Assembly (NCBI GenBank): GCA_905250025.1 | Contig: CAJNOJ010000060.1 | Span: 48,213 to 112,212 of the forward strand | Origin: Adineta ricciae | Taxonomy: Eukaryota > Rotifera > Eurotatoria > Adinetida > Adinetidae | Direction: 5' to 3' | DNA length: 64,000 nt | Shown: piece by piece, positions 28,566 to 41,782 of the stretch | How the letters are laid out: each line of letters starts with the position of its first letter | Numbering within the stretch: position 1 is the first letter of the stretch | Translations under genes and position numbers: made by a program | The notes under the pieces: generated by a model | Told to the model about the DNA's origin: nothing | Databases searched by the model: none | The model's input: only the letters and a program-made list of their open reading frames with translations

Positions 28566-29062
28566 TTTGATCAACGATGGTATTCATAGTTGGAATCGCT
28601 TCTAGAGGATGTGTGTCGACTTCATCGATTATTGTTTTTTGTCGTCAGAAGAAACGCTGCGGTAATAGATTCGATGATTGCTCTGATGAAATGATGACAA
28701 AGGCAATGCAGAAAAAAAAAGGGAGAAAAAGAAAAACAACGTTATATCATATGATAAGATTACAATACTCGCAACGAAAGAATCCCATTCTTTTGTCTTT
28801 CAAGTCCGACTAAGAGAAAAATGTGTTAATTTCCGCCAATCGAATTAACTGGTCAACAATCAAAAGTGATGAAATATGAAAAGAAAACTTCTCTTCGACC
28901 ATCACCATAGACAAAATCTGGAACACTACTAATAAAGGTCGTCTATGATCAAACGAAACAAATCTGTTCTTTCTATTCAATTACGCTAATATCTTATTCG
29001 ATTTAGACGATTCGCATGATCGATAAGTCAAACATTGTATTAACTTCGAATGATAATCTTAC

Positions 29063-29113
29063 TTTATTTTGATGTTGTCGTTTAGCATGAGAGGAATGGT
29101 GGCCGAGCAGCAT
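29063..29113 (-). CDS. Candidate alternative first coding exon of the K2P gene (17 codons)
   Basis: ATG 29113 opens a frame MLLGHHSSHAKRQHQNK that ends in phase 0 at a GTAAGA donor. The acceptor of the shared second exon is also phase 0, so splicing would add a short basic N-terminus to the channel. It is short, so chance occurrence is possible. Support is the start-to-donor arrangement shared with four other exons upstream of the same gene. Confidence 0.35.
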
Positions 29114-30237
29114 GATTTTATTTATCTAATCGAACACTCGTTAGGATATACACTTCATCAATCACTTAGTAATCTGATCTAAATCGAAATTGTTTAGTCG
29201 ATTACCAGCGAACCAGTCTGAACAAAACCACGCACACAGGAGGCGACTGATGAAAAGTATCAATGAAAACACGGACGAGAGGACAGTAATTGTGATTGTC
29301 GTTATACGAGAATAATAACAACAACAAGAGATAGATGAAAGCAAAGTGAAGTCTTGTTCGTTAATTTTGTACTTGATTAGTTAGACGAGAAAAAGAAATG
29401 TTCATGTTGTTTGGCTAAAACATCGTAAAACGAGTAGTTCGTCGATGAGTCCAATCGATCATCTTCTTAGTGCAATAACGACTAATCGTAGCAAGAAACA
29501 TATTATTTATTTCTACGCAAGTCAAGATTAAGATAAAATGACATTAAGTAACGGAAGAAGAGAAGATCCGAACCGATGAGAAAATTATAGTTGTTAGAAA
29601 ACAACTAATCATTCGGAAATGCTAACTGTGATTAATAATGATAAAAAAGAAACGACGGCACAAGTAAAGTATGAATGAGAAATCAATCAAAAGATGATTC
29701 ATTCATTTAAATCAATTATGATATTGACCTTCACTAAGAAAATCATGTCATATCATAAACATTACAAAAGAAACCTCATATAAATTGACACTAATTTATA
29801 ATCAATATACACTGCTTAGCATTTTCATACAGCGAACAATCTGATATATGTGTTGTGATGAACTCAATGACATTCGGAGATCTTAGTCTAATTACTTTCA
29901 TATTTCGACATTTTAAGTGCAATCATATCTCCCGATGAGAAATTCAGTGATATAAATAATTAACTATGATCGATAAGCACTTCTCACATGATCTATTTCG
30001 GAAAAGAAGACAAAACCTAATCTAAATCTTCAACGATCAGTACCTGGTTTGTTTCACTAGCTGAGATTAGACGAGTGGTAACTAATGCCATTATCTGACT
30101 GTTCGGAGATCTTGAAATGCACATCAAATCTTTTCTCGGAATATTTAATTAGTTATTCGAAACTTTCATGCGAGTAAAAACAAAACCTTTTACATATGAT
30201 AGAATTACCATTGTCAGCAAAGTGAAGTAATGATTAC

Positions 30238-30432
30238 CTGGTATCCATCCGAGTCATTGCTGGGCCAATATTTTCTGAATCGAAGGAAACTGTGACGTGA
30301 TCGAAGACCTTGCAAAACTCGTGCACGGCCCGCTCGAAGGTATTGTTTCTTATATTGAAAATGGACTAAACGATCTTGTCTTGCTCTTTCTTCATCATTT
30401 TGATCATGACGCCAACGGAAGATGTGAAACAT
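30238..30432 (-). CDS. Candidate alternative first coding exon of the K2P gene (65 codons)
   Basis: ATG 30432 begins MFHIFRWRHDQNDEERARQD and stays open to FRKYWPSNDSDGYQ, ending in phase 0 before donor GTAATC. It is basic and hydrophilic with no signal peptide, as expected for a cytosolic channel N-terminus. Phase agrees with the shared second exon near 28100. Confidence 0.5.
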
Positions 30433-31537
30433 GCTTTAAATCCTGTTACTCGTACGTTTACAACAGTTGCTTGAACGACAAATGTCGACAGATAAAATGG
30501 GCTGAATCTATAGCATGTATAGAGAAAGAAAGAGGGAGAGAGAGAGATGTCAATCAATCGCAATTATGATTGTCATCTTCGCGATTACAGTATTGTCTTT
30601 AGTCAGAATATATCGTATTGAATAATAGAAGAAGAAAAAAAATCTTTGGAAAAAATCAAGCTGGAGGACAACGATGCTTTTTATATTTATATGTGCGGAA
30701 AATCCGCATTCACAGATAGTAATAATAACAACAACAACAACAACTTTCTTTCTATTTTTTTTTCTTTCACTGAAAAAGATACTTGAAAAAATACGGCCAC
30801 TGCTGTGATGAATTTTATCTCCCATGAAATCAAACTCTAATAATGGCATTAAACAACATTTCGATGTTGTTATTCTATATCTAAAGCCAATATTCACGAG
30901 AAACATACAACAGAACTATCGAGATATTGATGCGTACGATTGTCTGGAAAGAATAACTAACAAAATCTAACAACTCGCACAATTATTTACATTAAAAAAT
31001 CCATCTCATATGCTTTTTCTGGGCATGATAATTATCAGATCTGTTTGGGGTGTGAAAATTCCTGCTTTTCACCGAACAAAGATATATCTACTTAGAGAAT
31101 ATCGTACACGAACTGTTCGAACGAGAGAAAACACTTATGTATATATTTCTCATTATGAGAAACAAATTTATTCATGACAAGTTGTCAACAGAGAGACGAA
31201 GTTATGATGAATTATTAACGAATATTGAGACGGGTTTTATTCTTATCAAACTAATTGTTCTAGCTATTCTAATTTTCGAAAAATTCTTGCGTTCTGCTTC
31301 ACATCTGATTATCATTAATTCATATTGATGACATTCATTCAATTATCTAATGTCACATTAACGAAAACCAAGCGGAAATCTGCTGGTCAGAATCCTCAGA
31401 TGTTTTCTTATTCTTATCAAAATTACTCAGACTTCGCTTAACATAAATATTGCCAGACAAACGTTACAATCTTGTGTTACATACAGATATTCATATTCTC
31501 TCTCGTCGAATATTTTGGGCGACCGTATCCTACCTAC

Positions 31538-31711
31538 CTGCGCTCGTTGACAATTGTTTTGTTCATTCGTTTCTTGTGGCGATTTTTGAGAACGAACAAT
31601 ATCTTGTCGAATTGTAGAAACCAATCGTTCATAGATTTCGTTATTGTTATTAGGTAAACGACGATATCGATGTCGTTGATGACGGAATGCTTTACTTCCG
31701 CTAATATGCAT
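31538..31711 (-). CDS. Candidate alternative first coding exon of the K2P gene (58 codons)
   Basis: ATG 31711 begins MHISGSKAFRHQRHRYRRLP and ends in phase 0 after NCQRAQ at donor GTAGGT. It contains basic clusters and Asn/Gln runs. Same strand, phase and position logic as the other candidates. Confidence 0.5.
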
Positions 31712-32051
31712 CAGAAATCGACTCGTCTGTTTTCTGCTCCTTTCTCGCTATGAATGAACTTGGATACTTGTGTGTTAGTTTTAATTATGACTTGGTTATT
31801 GTTTAATACTCTAGAGTTCTTCAATCTTTTCAAATGGTTGCACTTCATCGATTGATTATCTATTTTCACACATAAGAGACGTGTCAAAACTTTCTGTTTT
31901 CTTTCTTCCTTCCTTTCTTTCAACATCTGATGATGGGACACACACACACACAATGTCAGATCTCGTCATGTTTTGATACATGACGACTACATCGGATACT
32001 CATTTATACTTAGAAGTAAAGTCGAACGACTGTGAGAATCAAAACACCTAC

Positions 32052-32210
32052 TTTGCCAAAAAATGGTAACGATTGCCAGAGACGAGCTTTAAACTCGATC
32101 GGTGACGGTGGTAACGACATGAAAGTGTGCTGAGTAACTGGTTCAGGTAGATCATGTTGATCATTGTCAGTTGGTGGCTGGTATTGGGATTTAAGTCGAA
32201 AGAAATGCAT
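32052..32210 (-). CDS. Candidate most distal first coding exon of the K2P gene (53 codons)
   Basis: ATG 32210 begins MHFFRLKSQYQPPTDNDQHD, includes SLPPSPIEFKARLWQSLPFF, and ends in phase 0 at GGC AAA before donor GTAGGT. If used, the transcript would span 32.2 to 26.3 kb with a first intron of about 4 kb. Confidence 0.45.
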
Positions 32211-33301
32211 GAATCAAACCGTAATGACCAGTCAGCTGCAACTATTAATAGACACAGACAAATAAGTAAGAAAAAAGGGAACAAAGAAATCCAAAAAAAA
32301 GCTTTTGACAAATACACACATATACTACAATGTCATCAATAATCTAGTTGCCTTTGTTTATCAAATTTCCTGTGTATATATATGTATGTGTGTGTGTATA
32401 CATATTATTTGTCTTTACCATGGCATCTTGTGTCAACCAGAATGAATAAAAAATCAGAGAATTACAAGATAAATCTGAGAGAATACTAATCAACAACAGA
32501 TTGATGGAGAATGCCTCTCTGGAAACAGTTTCGTTCGACTTCAAGAAAATCTCTAAGTATGTTTGATTTCTGTGATAGTTTTCTAGCGATTCCTTGACGA
32601 GTTCGGAAAAAGAATATCATAGATGCAAATCAATGAGAATAGTTTAATATATTTGATGTCAATGAAATTAAGATACTAGAGTAACTTCTTCGTACTCGAC
32701 ATCAAACACATCCGGAGTCAAAACTAGACTTACTTTGTTGATGTTTGTTGGCCTGGTACTACAAATAATCGTAAGAAATCAAATAGAATATCAAGAAATT
32801 GTTTTCCACCCATTCACTATGTGTGTTTCTTGTCATGGAATGTCTTGATACGAAAAGAAATCAGATTCCATAGACGACAATTCTCTTAATAGAATCTCGT
32901 TCACTAAACTTATTTAACACATGTCTATTTTCTTTTCACTGATAGAATTTATTCTCTATTCCAATGGCGTCGAATGATTATTATTACTTTTCCATATTGC
33001 TTTCTTTTTTTTCAATCGATAGAGTATTGGATTCTAATGATATATATGTAAGTATCGTTAGGCGAAGTGGCAGACATTAAAAGATAATTAGATATTTAAT
33101 GGAAGTCTAATAGACAAGGTAATGTTCAGAGTTATGTCAATAGGAATGAAGAGTATCAAGAGATTTTATTCGATTTTCTTAATTAAATTCCTTCATATAC
33201 GCTCTACATGGATTTGTTAACACGGTGAAATGAAAGAATAAAGAACAATTCACTACAATAATTCATGAAAACTATAAACTGTCAGATGATTCATCGAAGA
33301 A
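32211..33301. other. Intergenic region between K2P and the calcium sensor
   Basis: This is AT-rich with a TG/TA repeat just to the left (32375-32405). A consensus GTAAGT donor on the minus strand near 32729-32734 has no in-frame ATG before it, so it could end a non-coding 5' exon. No protein gene is supported. Confidence 0.4.
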
Positions 33302-34264
33302 TTAAGCATTGGGAGCAAGTAAACGACGAATAACTGGATCATTTTTGCATCTAATAATAGCAAAAGAGAAACATGATATATGCGTGTAAAAGTCAAGAAT
33401 CGATGCGGTTTACCCAGCAATGAATTCTTGTTTGCTTAATTTTTTATCACCGCCAACATCGAGTTTTCCGATAATTTCTTGTGCACGTTTCTTGGGATCA
33501 CGATCACCTTTACGATCAGTCTCTCCAACAAGATCATACTGACGAGAGAAAAGAAAACAGAAAAAATATTTCCTATCGAATAGAGTCGAACTGCGACAAG
33601 CTTACCATAGCTGTAATCATTTTGGTTAATTCTTTTTGATCGATAAATCCATCATCGGATATGTCGTACCTATAAACGGTACAAAGGTCATTGTTGAACT
33701 TATTTTTCAAGTGAGAATTTACATATCGAACGCAACAGAAAGTCGATCATCGAGATCACCATGGCTTGTTGCTGAAATAGCTAAAAGAAACTCATCGAAA
33801 TCGATGGAGCCATCGTCATTAGCATCGAACGTATCGAAGGCAAGTCTAAAATATTCATCATACGATTCTGAATTCCAATGAATATGAATGTTACTTGCAA
33901 AAACTATCTGCTTTGCCTTGAGGATAGAATTGTTTGTAAACTTCAACGAATTTCTTTTTATCAAGTCGACCGTTTGGACAATCGCGAAGAAAACCCTACA
34001 TATAGAATCGATAATACAACCAATCTTTTCCGTAAATCACAAACGAACCGCATGCCATTCGCGAATTTCTACAACAAAAAAGAAATGAGTCCAGACAAAA
34101 CTACTAACTTATAATTTACCTCTCTCGCTGTATTTGGTATTTGCTCGAAGCAAAGCGATTTCTAAAATTAGGCACAACTATATTCGACCTTTAAGATCGA
34201 ACCAATACATACGTTTGGGTGTTAATTCAGTTGATGCACTTTTTTTGGCTCCTTTATTTCCCAT
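33302..34264 (-). CDS. Neuronal calcium sensor (visinin/hippocalcin-like) EF-hand protein
   Basis: This is a small myristoylated Ca2+ switch protein. About seven exons join in phase from ATG 34264 to TAA 33302-33304. The start MGNKGAKKS has the Gly2 myristoylation context. The body continues KQIALLRANTKYSERE, IREWHAG, FLRDCPNGRLDKKKFVEVY. That first EF-hand is degenerate, with the CPNG typical of the family. EF2 is DANDDGSIDFDEF and should bind Ca2+. EF3 DISDDGFIDQKE looks functional. EF4 DVGGDKKLSKQEF has Lys instead of the usual Gly at loop position 6 and may bind weakly. The end is KNDPVIRRLLAPNA, matching the SDPSIVRLL-type terminus. It most resembles hippocalcin/visinin-like proteins; I cannot separate paralogs. 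Confidence 0.93.
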
Positions 34265-35405
34265 GTTAGTTAAGATCAATCAGTAAATTCAAGAGAAATG
34301 TCGTACGGATTTAAGTTCACTTGTATATCAAACTCGAGTTAGACGTTGTGGTAGGTGAATCGACGATATTTATACAACGACGGAAGAAAGAGGAGAAAAA
34401 CATTACCCTTTTACATATATATGTAGAAGAGGCAAGAACAACAAAAATTAGTAATCGAGGTTTCGAACAAACTCACTATGCGTGTTGTAAAGGAGCTATT
34501 ATAAACGTGAATCACCTCAATCAACAGATTTTTTTTAGCAAATTTGTCAATATGTATAAGAAGAAATAAAATATGCAGGATATCAATATATAGAGAAAGA
34601 ACAAGATTTGATTTTATTACCTTCGACACGACATAAAATACAGCAAAAAAAAAATTTTGCAACATTCATTTTGCCCCTCTGCATCTTTTTCGAACCGATG
34701 AATAAGATGTCTTATTCATTCGATGATTAGCATGTTATCAAACAAAAACGAAAGTTTAATCTTGAGTATGATCATCTCATAACCGATTCAACACAATTCA
34801 TATGCGCTATTCGCATTCGACCAAGCCGTGTTCGTAGTAATGCAATTAAACATTTCTTTTCACACCTAGAGTTCATTCAGTTAGTATTAAATAAAAACCT
34901 TGGAGAATGTCTTTCTTTACATTAACTTGAATAAATCACAGTAGGCTCGAATAACACTGTATGGAAAAAAAAAGAATTTTTATAAACTATCAAATTTCTT
35001 TATCGAAATATTTGTGATTGTGACTATGATTTCAGCATTTTCTCTGTCATTTGACATTAACACGAGCAATTTTAACATTATGATCCGCTTCTTGTTTGAT
35101 ATCCGCAGATATTTACGTGCTACTAGCGATATTTGTGAAAACTAGAGGGTATATGACATCTCAGCAGTAAAAATATGTTCTCAGACGGAAAGAACATTTT
35201 AGTTTCTTCTCATACTCGAACGACTGGCTTCTTTTGTGTGTTATTTTTTAATATTAATATAGCAAACTACACAGAAAGGAAGCAGAGTGACATATTTTCT
35301 CCAGATTGATTGGCTTTGACCTTATATACTAATAACAATCATTCATAGAATAAAACATAAATATAATATTTTGATGATTTATTTGTAAAATTAACAAAAT
35401 ATTTA
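34265..35405. other. Intergenic region, no supported gene
   Basis: This lies between the calcium sensor start and the GCH1 stop. It is A/T-rich with short frames on both strands that lack splice logic or family resemblance. Confidence 0.4.
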
Positions 35406-36470
35406 TTAAATCTTTGCCAATGATAAAAATTCTTCGCGTGTTTTATGATCATCACGAAAAACACCGAGCATCGACGATGTTGTTGTACGAGAATTCACTT
35501 TTTGAGCACCACGCATCACCATACACATATGACTTCGAATAAACAAAAGTACTCGTACAGATCTCCCTACATGATTACTTACACGCATTCCACAATAACA
35601 GCTACACCGTGCGGTTCGACTGCTTCTTCAATAGCTTCAGCTATCTGACGTGTCAAACGCTCTTGAACTATAATGAGAAAAACTACACATTCAATGGATT
35701 CAGATGAATATCTCACCTTGAAGACGGCGACTGTATACTTCGACAATTCTTTCACAATGATCGATAAGACATAGAATTGAACGAGGAAAAAGAAACAAAT
35801 TATTCTTACCTGGCAATTTTACTTAATCCAATTACCTTATTCTTGGGAAGATAACCAACAGCAACTTTTCCGAAGAAAGGTACTCTAAGTAGCAAAAAAA
35901 AGAAACATTCGACTACGATTGTAAACTAATTTGTACGAGAAAAAAAAAACATACAAATGATGTTCACATAATGAAAATATGTCGATATCTTTGACGATAA
36001 CCATGTCTTCACAATCTTCCTCAAATATAGCGTTATTAACCACATCACCTATACATTGTTCATAACCTTTGGTAAAAAATAACATCGCTTCTGCGGCACG
36101 TTTTGGTGTTTTCAACAAGCCTATATACGGACGATATAACAAAATCAAACTATTGAATTTCATCTGTACCTTCTCGAGATGGATCTTCGCCAACGCTAAT
36201 TAATATATCTTTATAGAATGAAGTCATCGATTTCAGACGATCATTATGAATGGAATCTGTGTCCTTTTCACGAAGAGCATTGTCATCATATACACTTGAT
36301 TGACGATCTCTCATGGATGTGCGTCGATGGTTATCGTTGATTGTTCCTACTGTGAAAGCCGTGTCATCTTCAGTATCATTACGTCCATTTTCTTTGTGAC
36401 CGTTGGTACTAAGAGTATCGAGTTGTTTTTCTTTTTGGATTGTTTTAACACATTGTTCAGCCGCGGACAT
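35406..36470 (-). CDS. GCH1: GTP cyclohydrolase I
   Basis: This opens the guanine ring of GTP to form 7,8-dihydroneopterin triphosphate, the first step of tetrahydrobiopterin synthesis, in the cytosol. The exons join in phase from ATG 36470 to TAA 35406. After a variable acidic N-terminus come [20 protein letters not shown] and FTKGYEQ. Next are [18 protein letters not shown], with the zinc Cys and catalytic His, then [39 protein letters not shown] and [19 protein letters not shown], with the second zinc Cys. It ends [10 protein letters not shown]. All active-site residues expected for the family are present. Introns are about 45-70 nt. The final intron (near 35535-35583) uses the donor GTAAGT and acceptor TTCGAAG. 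Confidence 0.95.
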
Positions 36471-37959
36471 GGTGTAACGTATCAAGGTAAAGCTGAAATT
36501 ATGACTGTAGGTTTTGTACTAACAGCGTAAAGAATATGTATATGTATATATCTATACAGAAACAATCTGTATTCTAATAAATATGATTACAACGACGTCA
36601 ATAAAAAACAGTCACCTTTATTCAAATTCACTGAGATTAAGATAAAAATATACAGAATGGTCCAAAAGTCACTCACTAAAGGAAAAAAACCTAAATATCT
36701 TCCTTGAAGCTTGAGCAAATCAGCTGAATTTTTAATTGATGATGGGAACATGCACAAACTTTTTATTCAAGTAGATATAGCTATGTACACCCTCTATTAA
36801 TTAGTTCTATTGGCGTGTAAAAAGAAATCTTGATTTTCATTTATAAAAAAAACTAGTGTAATATAAAGAAAGGAAAATTTTTTCAGAAAATGACCAATAT
36901 TTTAAAGCAAATGCTCTAAGTGTTTGCCTTCTGCTCTAATACACACTTGGCAACATTTAGCTAAAGAATAACATATTGTTTTTTAATAAATGAAAACTAA
37001 GGTTTCTTCTTTTTTTAAGTCAATAGGGTTAATTAACTGAGAGTGTGCATAGCCATATCTATCTAAATAAAAAGCATGTATATGTTCTTACCGTCGATAA
37101 AAAAAACAAGTCCATTTGCTTAAGCCTCAAGGAAAATGATTAATTTTTTCTTTTGATGCGTGACTGCTGGATCACCATGTATGTTTTGATCTCAGTAATA
37201 AGCGATTAGGTGAAACGTCCTTCTTATATACTCAGGTACAACAGATTTGTTTCTTTCGGCTAGGTTTTTACGCCCTTTCCACGCATAGGTGAGATAGACG
37301 CTGAATGTATCAAGTTTTTACTGTACGTTTCTACATATTATTCACTTACTATAGAAACTATATTGAAGCTATTTAAACTCGATTAGATATAGAATACTAA
37401 ACAGTCTTAAATCTGAAAAGCATTTTTATACGCATCGAAAAATAAAAACGACGCAAAAGTCGCGTGTTTTCTTACTTCATTGTTGATGAGAACTAGTCTA
37501 ATGATCTTACTAATCAAAAGAATTCTATTCACGAAAGATATAAACAATAGCATCATATATGTTTCGATGCTGATACTTGAAGTAGATGGCAGGCGATTGT
37601 TTCGTACACGGTAATAATCCGTTTTCTTTTAAATAATGTGAATAACTGAAGTCGGCAATCCTGTATCACAAAAAACATCCGTGCAAAATATGCGTACGAA
37701 AAGGAATGTCAAGAATTGAGTCACATTCTTTGAAATATTGCACTATTCGTCATGTTTCATTGTTGAAAGCATGGTACTACGTGTTTCAGAAGAAAATACT
37801 TTGATCTTCTTTGTATATATTGCGATTAATATTTAAAATAAATAAAATTATTAGTAAAAAATACTGTTAGTAATAAGGAGATTCACAATAACAATAGAAA
37901 TACTAAGACAATGTGAAAGACATGATTACGGATTGCGAAACAAAAACAAAGATGAAAGT
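36471..37959. other. Intergenic region containing a decayed transposon end
   Basis: This lies upstream of GCH1 and downstream of CPD. Apart from the transposon-like segment near 36651-37300 it is AT-rich with no coding signal. Confidence 0.4.
36651..37300 (-). mobile_element. Decayed Tc1/mariner-like (IS630 superfamily) transposon remnant
   Basis: A TA dinucleotide is followed by CAGAATGGTCCAAAAGTCAC, similar to the ends of IS630/Tc1/mariner-type elements. On the minus strand a short frame near 36970-36910 ends LAKCCQVCIRAEGKHLEHLL then stop. This resembles the C-terminal end (RLxLCIxxxGxHxEHLL-stop) common in these transposases. Further upstream the coding is degenerate. No opposite terminal repeat was found, so the right boundary is a guess. 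Confidence 0.4.
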
Positions 37960-40900
37960 TCAAGCAAATAGGAATTTATGACTCTGCGATGAATACAACG
38001 GTTCATCATTTTCAGAATCACTTTGTGTGGCATGACTATTTGGAACAGATTTAGATCCATTAATTTGAGATGAGCTCAAATCACTTTGTTCGTCTTGAGG
38101 AATGAGATTATACCGTTGAAAGCCAACACGGGAATGAGATGAAAGTATTGAAGAAGAACGACATCGTAAATACAAAATAATGAATCCGAACAGTGTTGCC
38201 AGAACTAAAGCTAATGAAAATACCGAAGATGTCAATAGTTAATACAAATAGATACGGTTTACGAACCAAAAATGCCGGCAATAATCAAAAACAATGTACG
38301 ATTTAGAATGAAATCTTTCGATTGGTTATAAATTTGTTCTACTTTTGATAGATTTTCAGTGTTCTTCTCTTCGGAGGATTCGTTAGGTTTAAGTTTGAAT
38401 TCGATATATGTGGAAGATTGGTTCGTTACTAGAACGTTTCTTATTGTTTGTGGTGCATACCTATAAGACAACAATCATCGAATAGATAAAACATATCCTA
38501 ATCGTCTTTTGTCACCTACCCAACACGTTCAGCGGTTATGTCATAGATTCCATAGGATAAGATGCGGAAGAAGTCACCATCTTGATAGGTTATAACATTA
38601 TGTTCAATACCATGAACAGAAATAGATGCGCCTGGTATACCTGTTTGCGTTTTAATATCATATACAAAGCCGCGAATGCCATGAACAACCTAAAAGAAAA
38701 CAAATTTGATGTATTTTTTTCTACTAGTACCTATCGGTGAAAATGACCTGGGTGATAAACGATAATAAAGCTCCTTTATTATCATTCCAATAAAGTTGTA
38801 ATTGATTTTCTTCGGGATATTTTTTACATCCAAGTTCGAGCGTTATTTCCATATTCGATGTGAATACGTACGACCAATCTTGCATTCCACCTTCGATAGG
38901 GTACCATGCTGCACCATTGGTTATTCCATCATCGAAGTTGGAACAAGATTTGTCTTGAGACATTTGTTTATGTGCTTGTGAATAGGACTTGGCCAACATG
39001 ATAAATGTTGAATCATCAGGTGATCGGCTTTCCGGTTTGGTGGAACCTATGATTCTATTATCGAATGGATAATTGGCAACCAGTGCACCACCATGTAAAT
39101 TTCCGGAGAGAACAAATGGATAAACTAATGACCAATGTATCGCAGCACGAACTTCAGGCTCTAGTAGATATTTCGAGACAGCGAATTTATCCAGACGATT
39201 TTCAGCATTATTAAATTGTGGTTTTGGTTTAGCGATATCGGATTTTGAGGATTGCTCAAGTTCAACTGGTGGAAAATTTCGATTCAGATCAACGTCGTGT
39301 GCATTAGGACGGCCTCCTCCTTTTTCGTGTTCTTTCTGCTTATAATCACGCTCGAAACCATCGGGATTCAACGACGGTAGAATATGTATACGAGTCTAGA
39401 ACAAAACAATTTTCTTATTCATGCAGTCAAGCAATAAGAAATCGACTCACATTATCGATAAGTTTTGTAATGTAGTCACTCTTCTTATAATTAACACACA
39501 GATATTCGATGAATAAAATCAAACATTCGCGTCCTACAGTTTCATCACCATGAATATTTCCAACGTACCGAACTTCTGGTTCACCTGCCTCGTGAACAAG
39601 TGGATTATCACTAATGATCATCACCCATAGATTGCGCTTTTCTACGCTTTCTCCGATAGTGTACAGCGAAGTTATATTTTGATACTTAGCATGTAATTCA
39701 TTTAGTTTTGCCACCAAAGAATCGTAATCATGATATCGGAAACGATTAGTAGGTTCGATTAATGTATCAAGTAACGCATCACGTGAGCCACTCCTGAGTT
39801 GTGTTGCATAATTCGACAATTTATCGTAGATGCTGTTGATTTCAACAACATTCTCGTTAGTTATGAAAAGGTCTTGCGTTCTCGGTTGAAGGGTAAAATC
39901 AAGACGAAGTGCCTATCCAAAATTCTGATTCTCATACAATTAATTTCAAATCTTCATTGACTTACGCTCGTGAGGTTCGCATTTGTCACGTTCACGTTAT
40001 ATTTCGTTTGAGGAACATAGCCAGATGCTGTGGCTGTTATATTATATAAACCAGGTAATAATAAACGCCAATATGCCCCTGAAGTAACACTACGAACTGG
40101 ATGTAGAATACCTTGAATTTGAATCAATGCGCCAGATATTGCTGTTCGTGTGAGCTCATCACGAATGAAACCTTTGACACCAAGATGACTCTAAATTATC
40201 AATCAATAACAAGATTTTCCTTTTCATATTTCATCTCATAGATTCACCAGTTCCATATAAGCCAAGAGTGCTTCTCTATTCTTGTCCCATTCCTTTACAA
40301 GAGTGCCATTTTTTGCAAGTGGATATTTGCAACAACTCAGTTCCATTGTGATTTCAAATGTATTACTATGCAAGTAATTGAAATCTTGCATACCACCTGA
40401 AACATCGTACCATTGTGCACCATTCGTTATTCCATTGTAAAATTCACTTGCGCAAGATTCAACACCTGACCAACACAAACCGTTACAAATTTAGTTTAAA
40501 TTAATCATCTTGTGTTTACCTTTGCTCATAGTTGTATGCTTTTCTGCGTATGTGCGTGCCAGAAAACGAAATAAAGCATCATCGGGAGACGCTGAATACT
40601 TCGGTTGGTGACTGGCTGATTCGTCGTAGGGATATGACGCGACAACTGAACCACCATGTAGATTTGCACTTAGAACAAAGTTCTCTTTTAATATCCATTT
40701 CATCACTGCAATTGTTTCTCGTTGTCGGCCGTAGAACAAATCACCAATTGTGCCGTTGAGCATGGCTTTCAATGTTTGATAGGGCGATGGAAAATCTCGA
40801 TTGAGATCAACGTGAAGAAGATTTTCCCGACCAATGTACGAAGGATCGTCACAAAGACCCTCAGTAGATAGTTCAAACCCATCCTAAAATGATACAGCAC

Positions 40901-41413
40901 ATCAACGAATGCTCAAATGCCTCTTGACAAGATATGTCATCTGTTATTTACCGGATTCATGCTGGGCATTATGTAAATATCTGTTGTTGATAACAATCGA
41001 TTAACTCGGGAATCAGAATTCGAATTTAACAACAAATAATATATTAAACCGATCATCAGTTCTCGTCCAATGACTTCATCACCGTGCATATTCGCTACCC
41101 ATTTAAATTTCGGTTTCAGTAGTTGCACTTCATCATGTTCATCGCTATTGTCTGGTATCATTGGAGACGTCAGGCGCATCACAAACAGCTCGCTGTTATT
41201 GGTACTTTTACCAACACTAAATAACTGTGTAAGTTTAGGATACTGCTTCGTCCATGTATTCAAAAGTTGCTCTAATTCATCATAATGGTGGTAGTTTTTC
41301 AATAAATTGTCTACAGCAGAGTCTTTTTCCACTTGCAAGGGAGAACGCTCACAGAAGATGAATGATAAAGAGAAGAAGAGAAGACATGATGTGGACGGAG
41401 TGTTGATATGCAT
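37960..41413 (-). CDS. CPD: Carboxypeptidase D-like membrane metallocarboxypeptidase with two catalytic domains
   Basis: This trims C-terminal Lys/Arg from peptides in the secretory pathway (M14B family). From ATG 41413 a hydrophobic signal ([13 protein letters not shown]) precedes domain 1. Its zinc motif is [11 protein letters not shown], with [23 protein letters not shown] and catalytic Glu in [14 protein letters not shown] transthyretin-like repeat follows ([18 protein letters not shown]). Domain 2 has [35 protein letters not shown] and [13 protein letters not shown], then a second transthyretin-like repeat ([18 protein letters not shown]). A single membrane helix is split by an intron near 38170-38265 (FLIIAGIF joined to [15 protein letters not shown]), followed by a cytoplasmic tail ([17 protein letters not shown]). 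Both domains keep zinc ligands and the Glu. Vertebrate CPD has a third, inactive domain, which is absent here. Confidence 0.93.
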
Positions 41414-41782
41414 GTAGACCTAGGAACGAAACAATATAAGGTGTAGATTTTTCAGAATATGCAACCGAGAGAAGTTCTTCGTCTCCAAATATATATTTCC
41501 TATTTCAAAAAGGAAAAACCAAAAAGAGAAAGAAATCATTTTGTTTGCTTTCATAAATCACAACAAGAAGACGAAGGAAAAACAACTTTTCTAGATTAAT
41601 ACACGCGAAGCACATACAAAAAGAACAACAATAACAACAAAATTGACCTAATACAGACACACACACAAATGAGAATGAATATACAAATGTTTTTCTTTTT
41701 TTTGTAAAGTAAAACACTTCTATCACAAGAGAAAACAGAGAACACCGGCAGATCCCTGAGATAAACCAAATGGATTCATATT
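41414..41782. other. Short intergenic region between CPD and NUP210
   Basis: About 370 bp, A-rich on the plus strand, holding the NUP210 3' UTR and CPD upstream sequence. No gene seen. Confidence 0.4.

Noticed and set aside
32344..32544. Sixth candidate first exon of the K2P gene
   Set aside because: It lacks a donor in phase 0 after a clean ATG frame and overlaps a TG/TA repeat.
32650..32780. GTAAGT donor upstream of the K2P first exons
   Set aside because: No in-frame ATG precedes it after the last stop, so it cannot be a coding first exon. It may end a non-coding exon.
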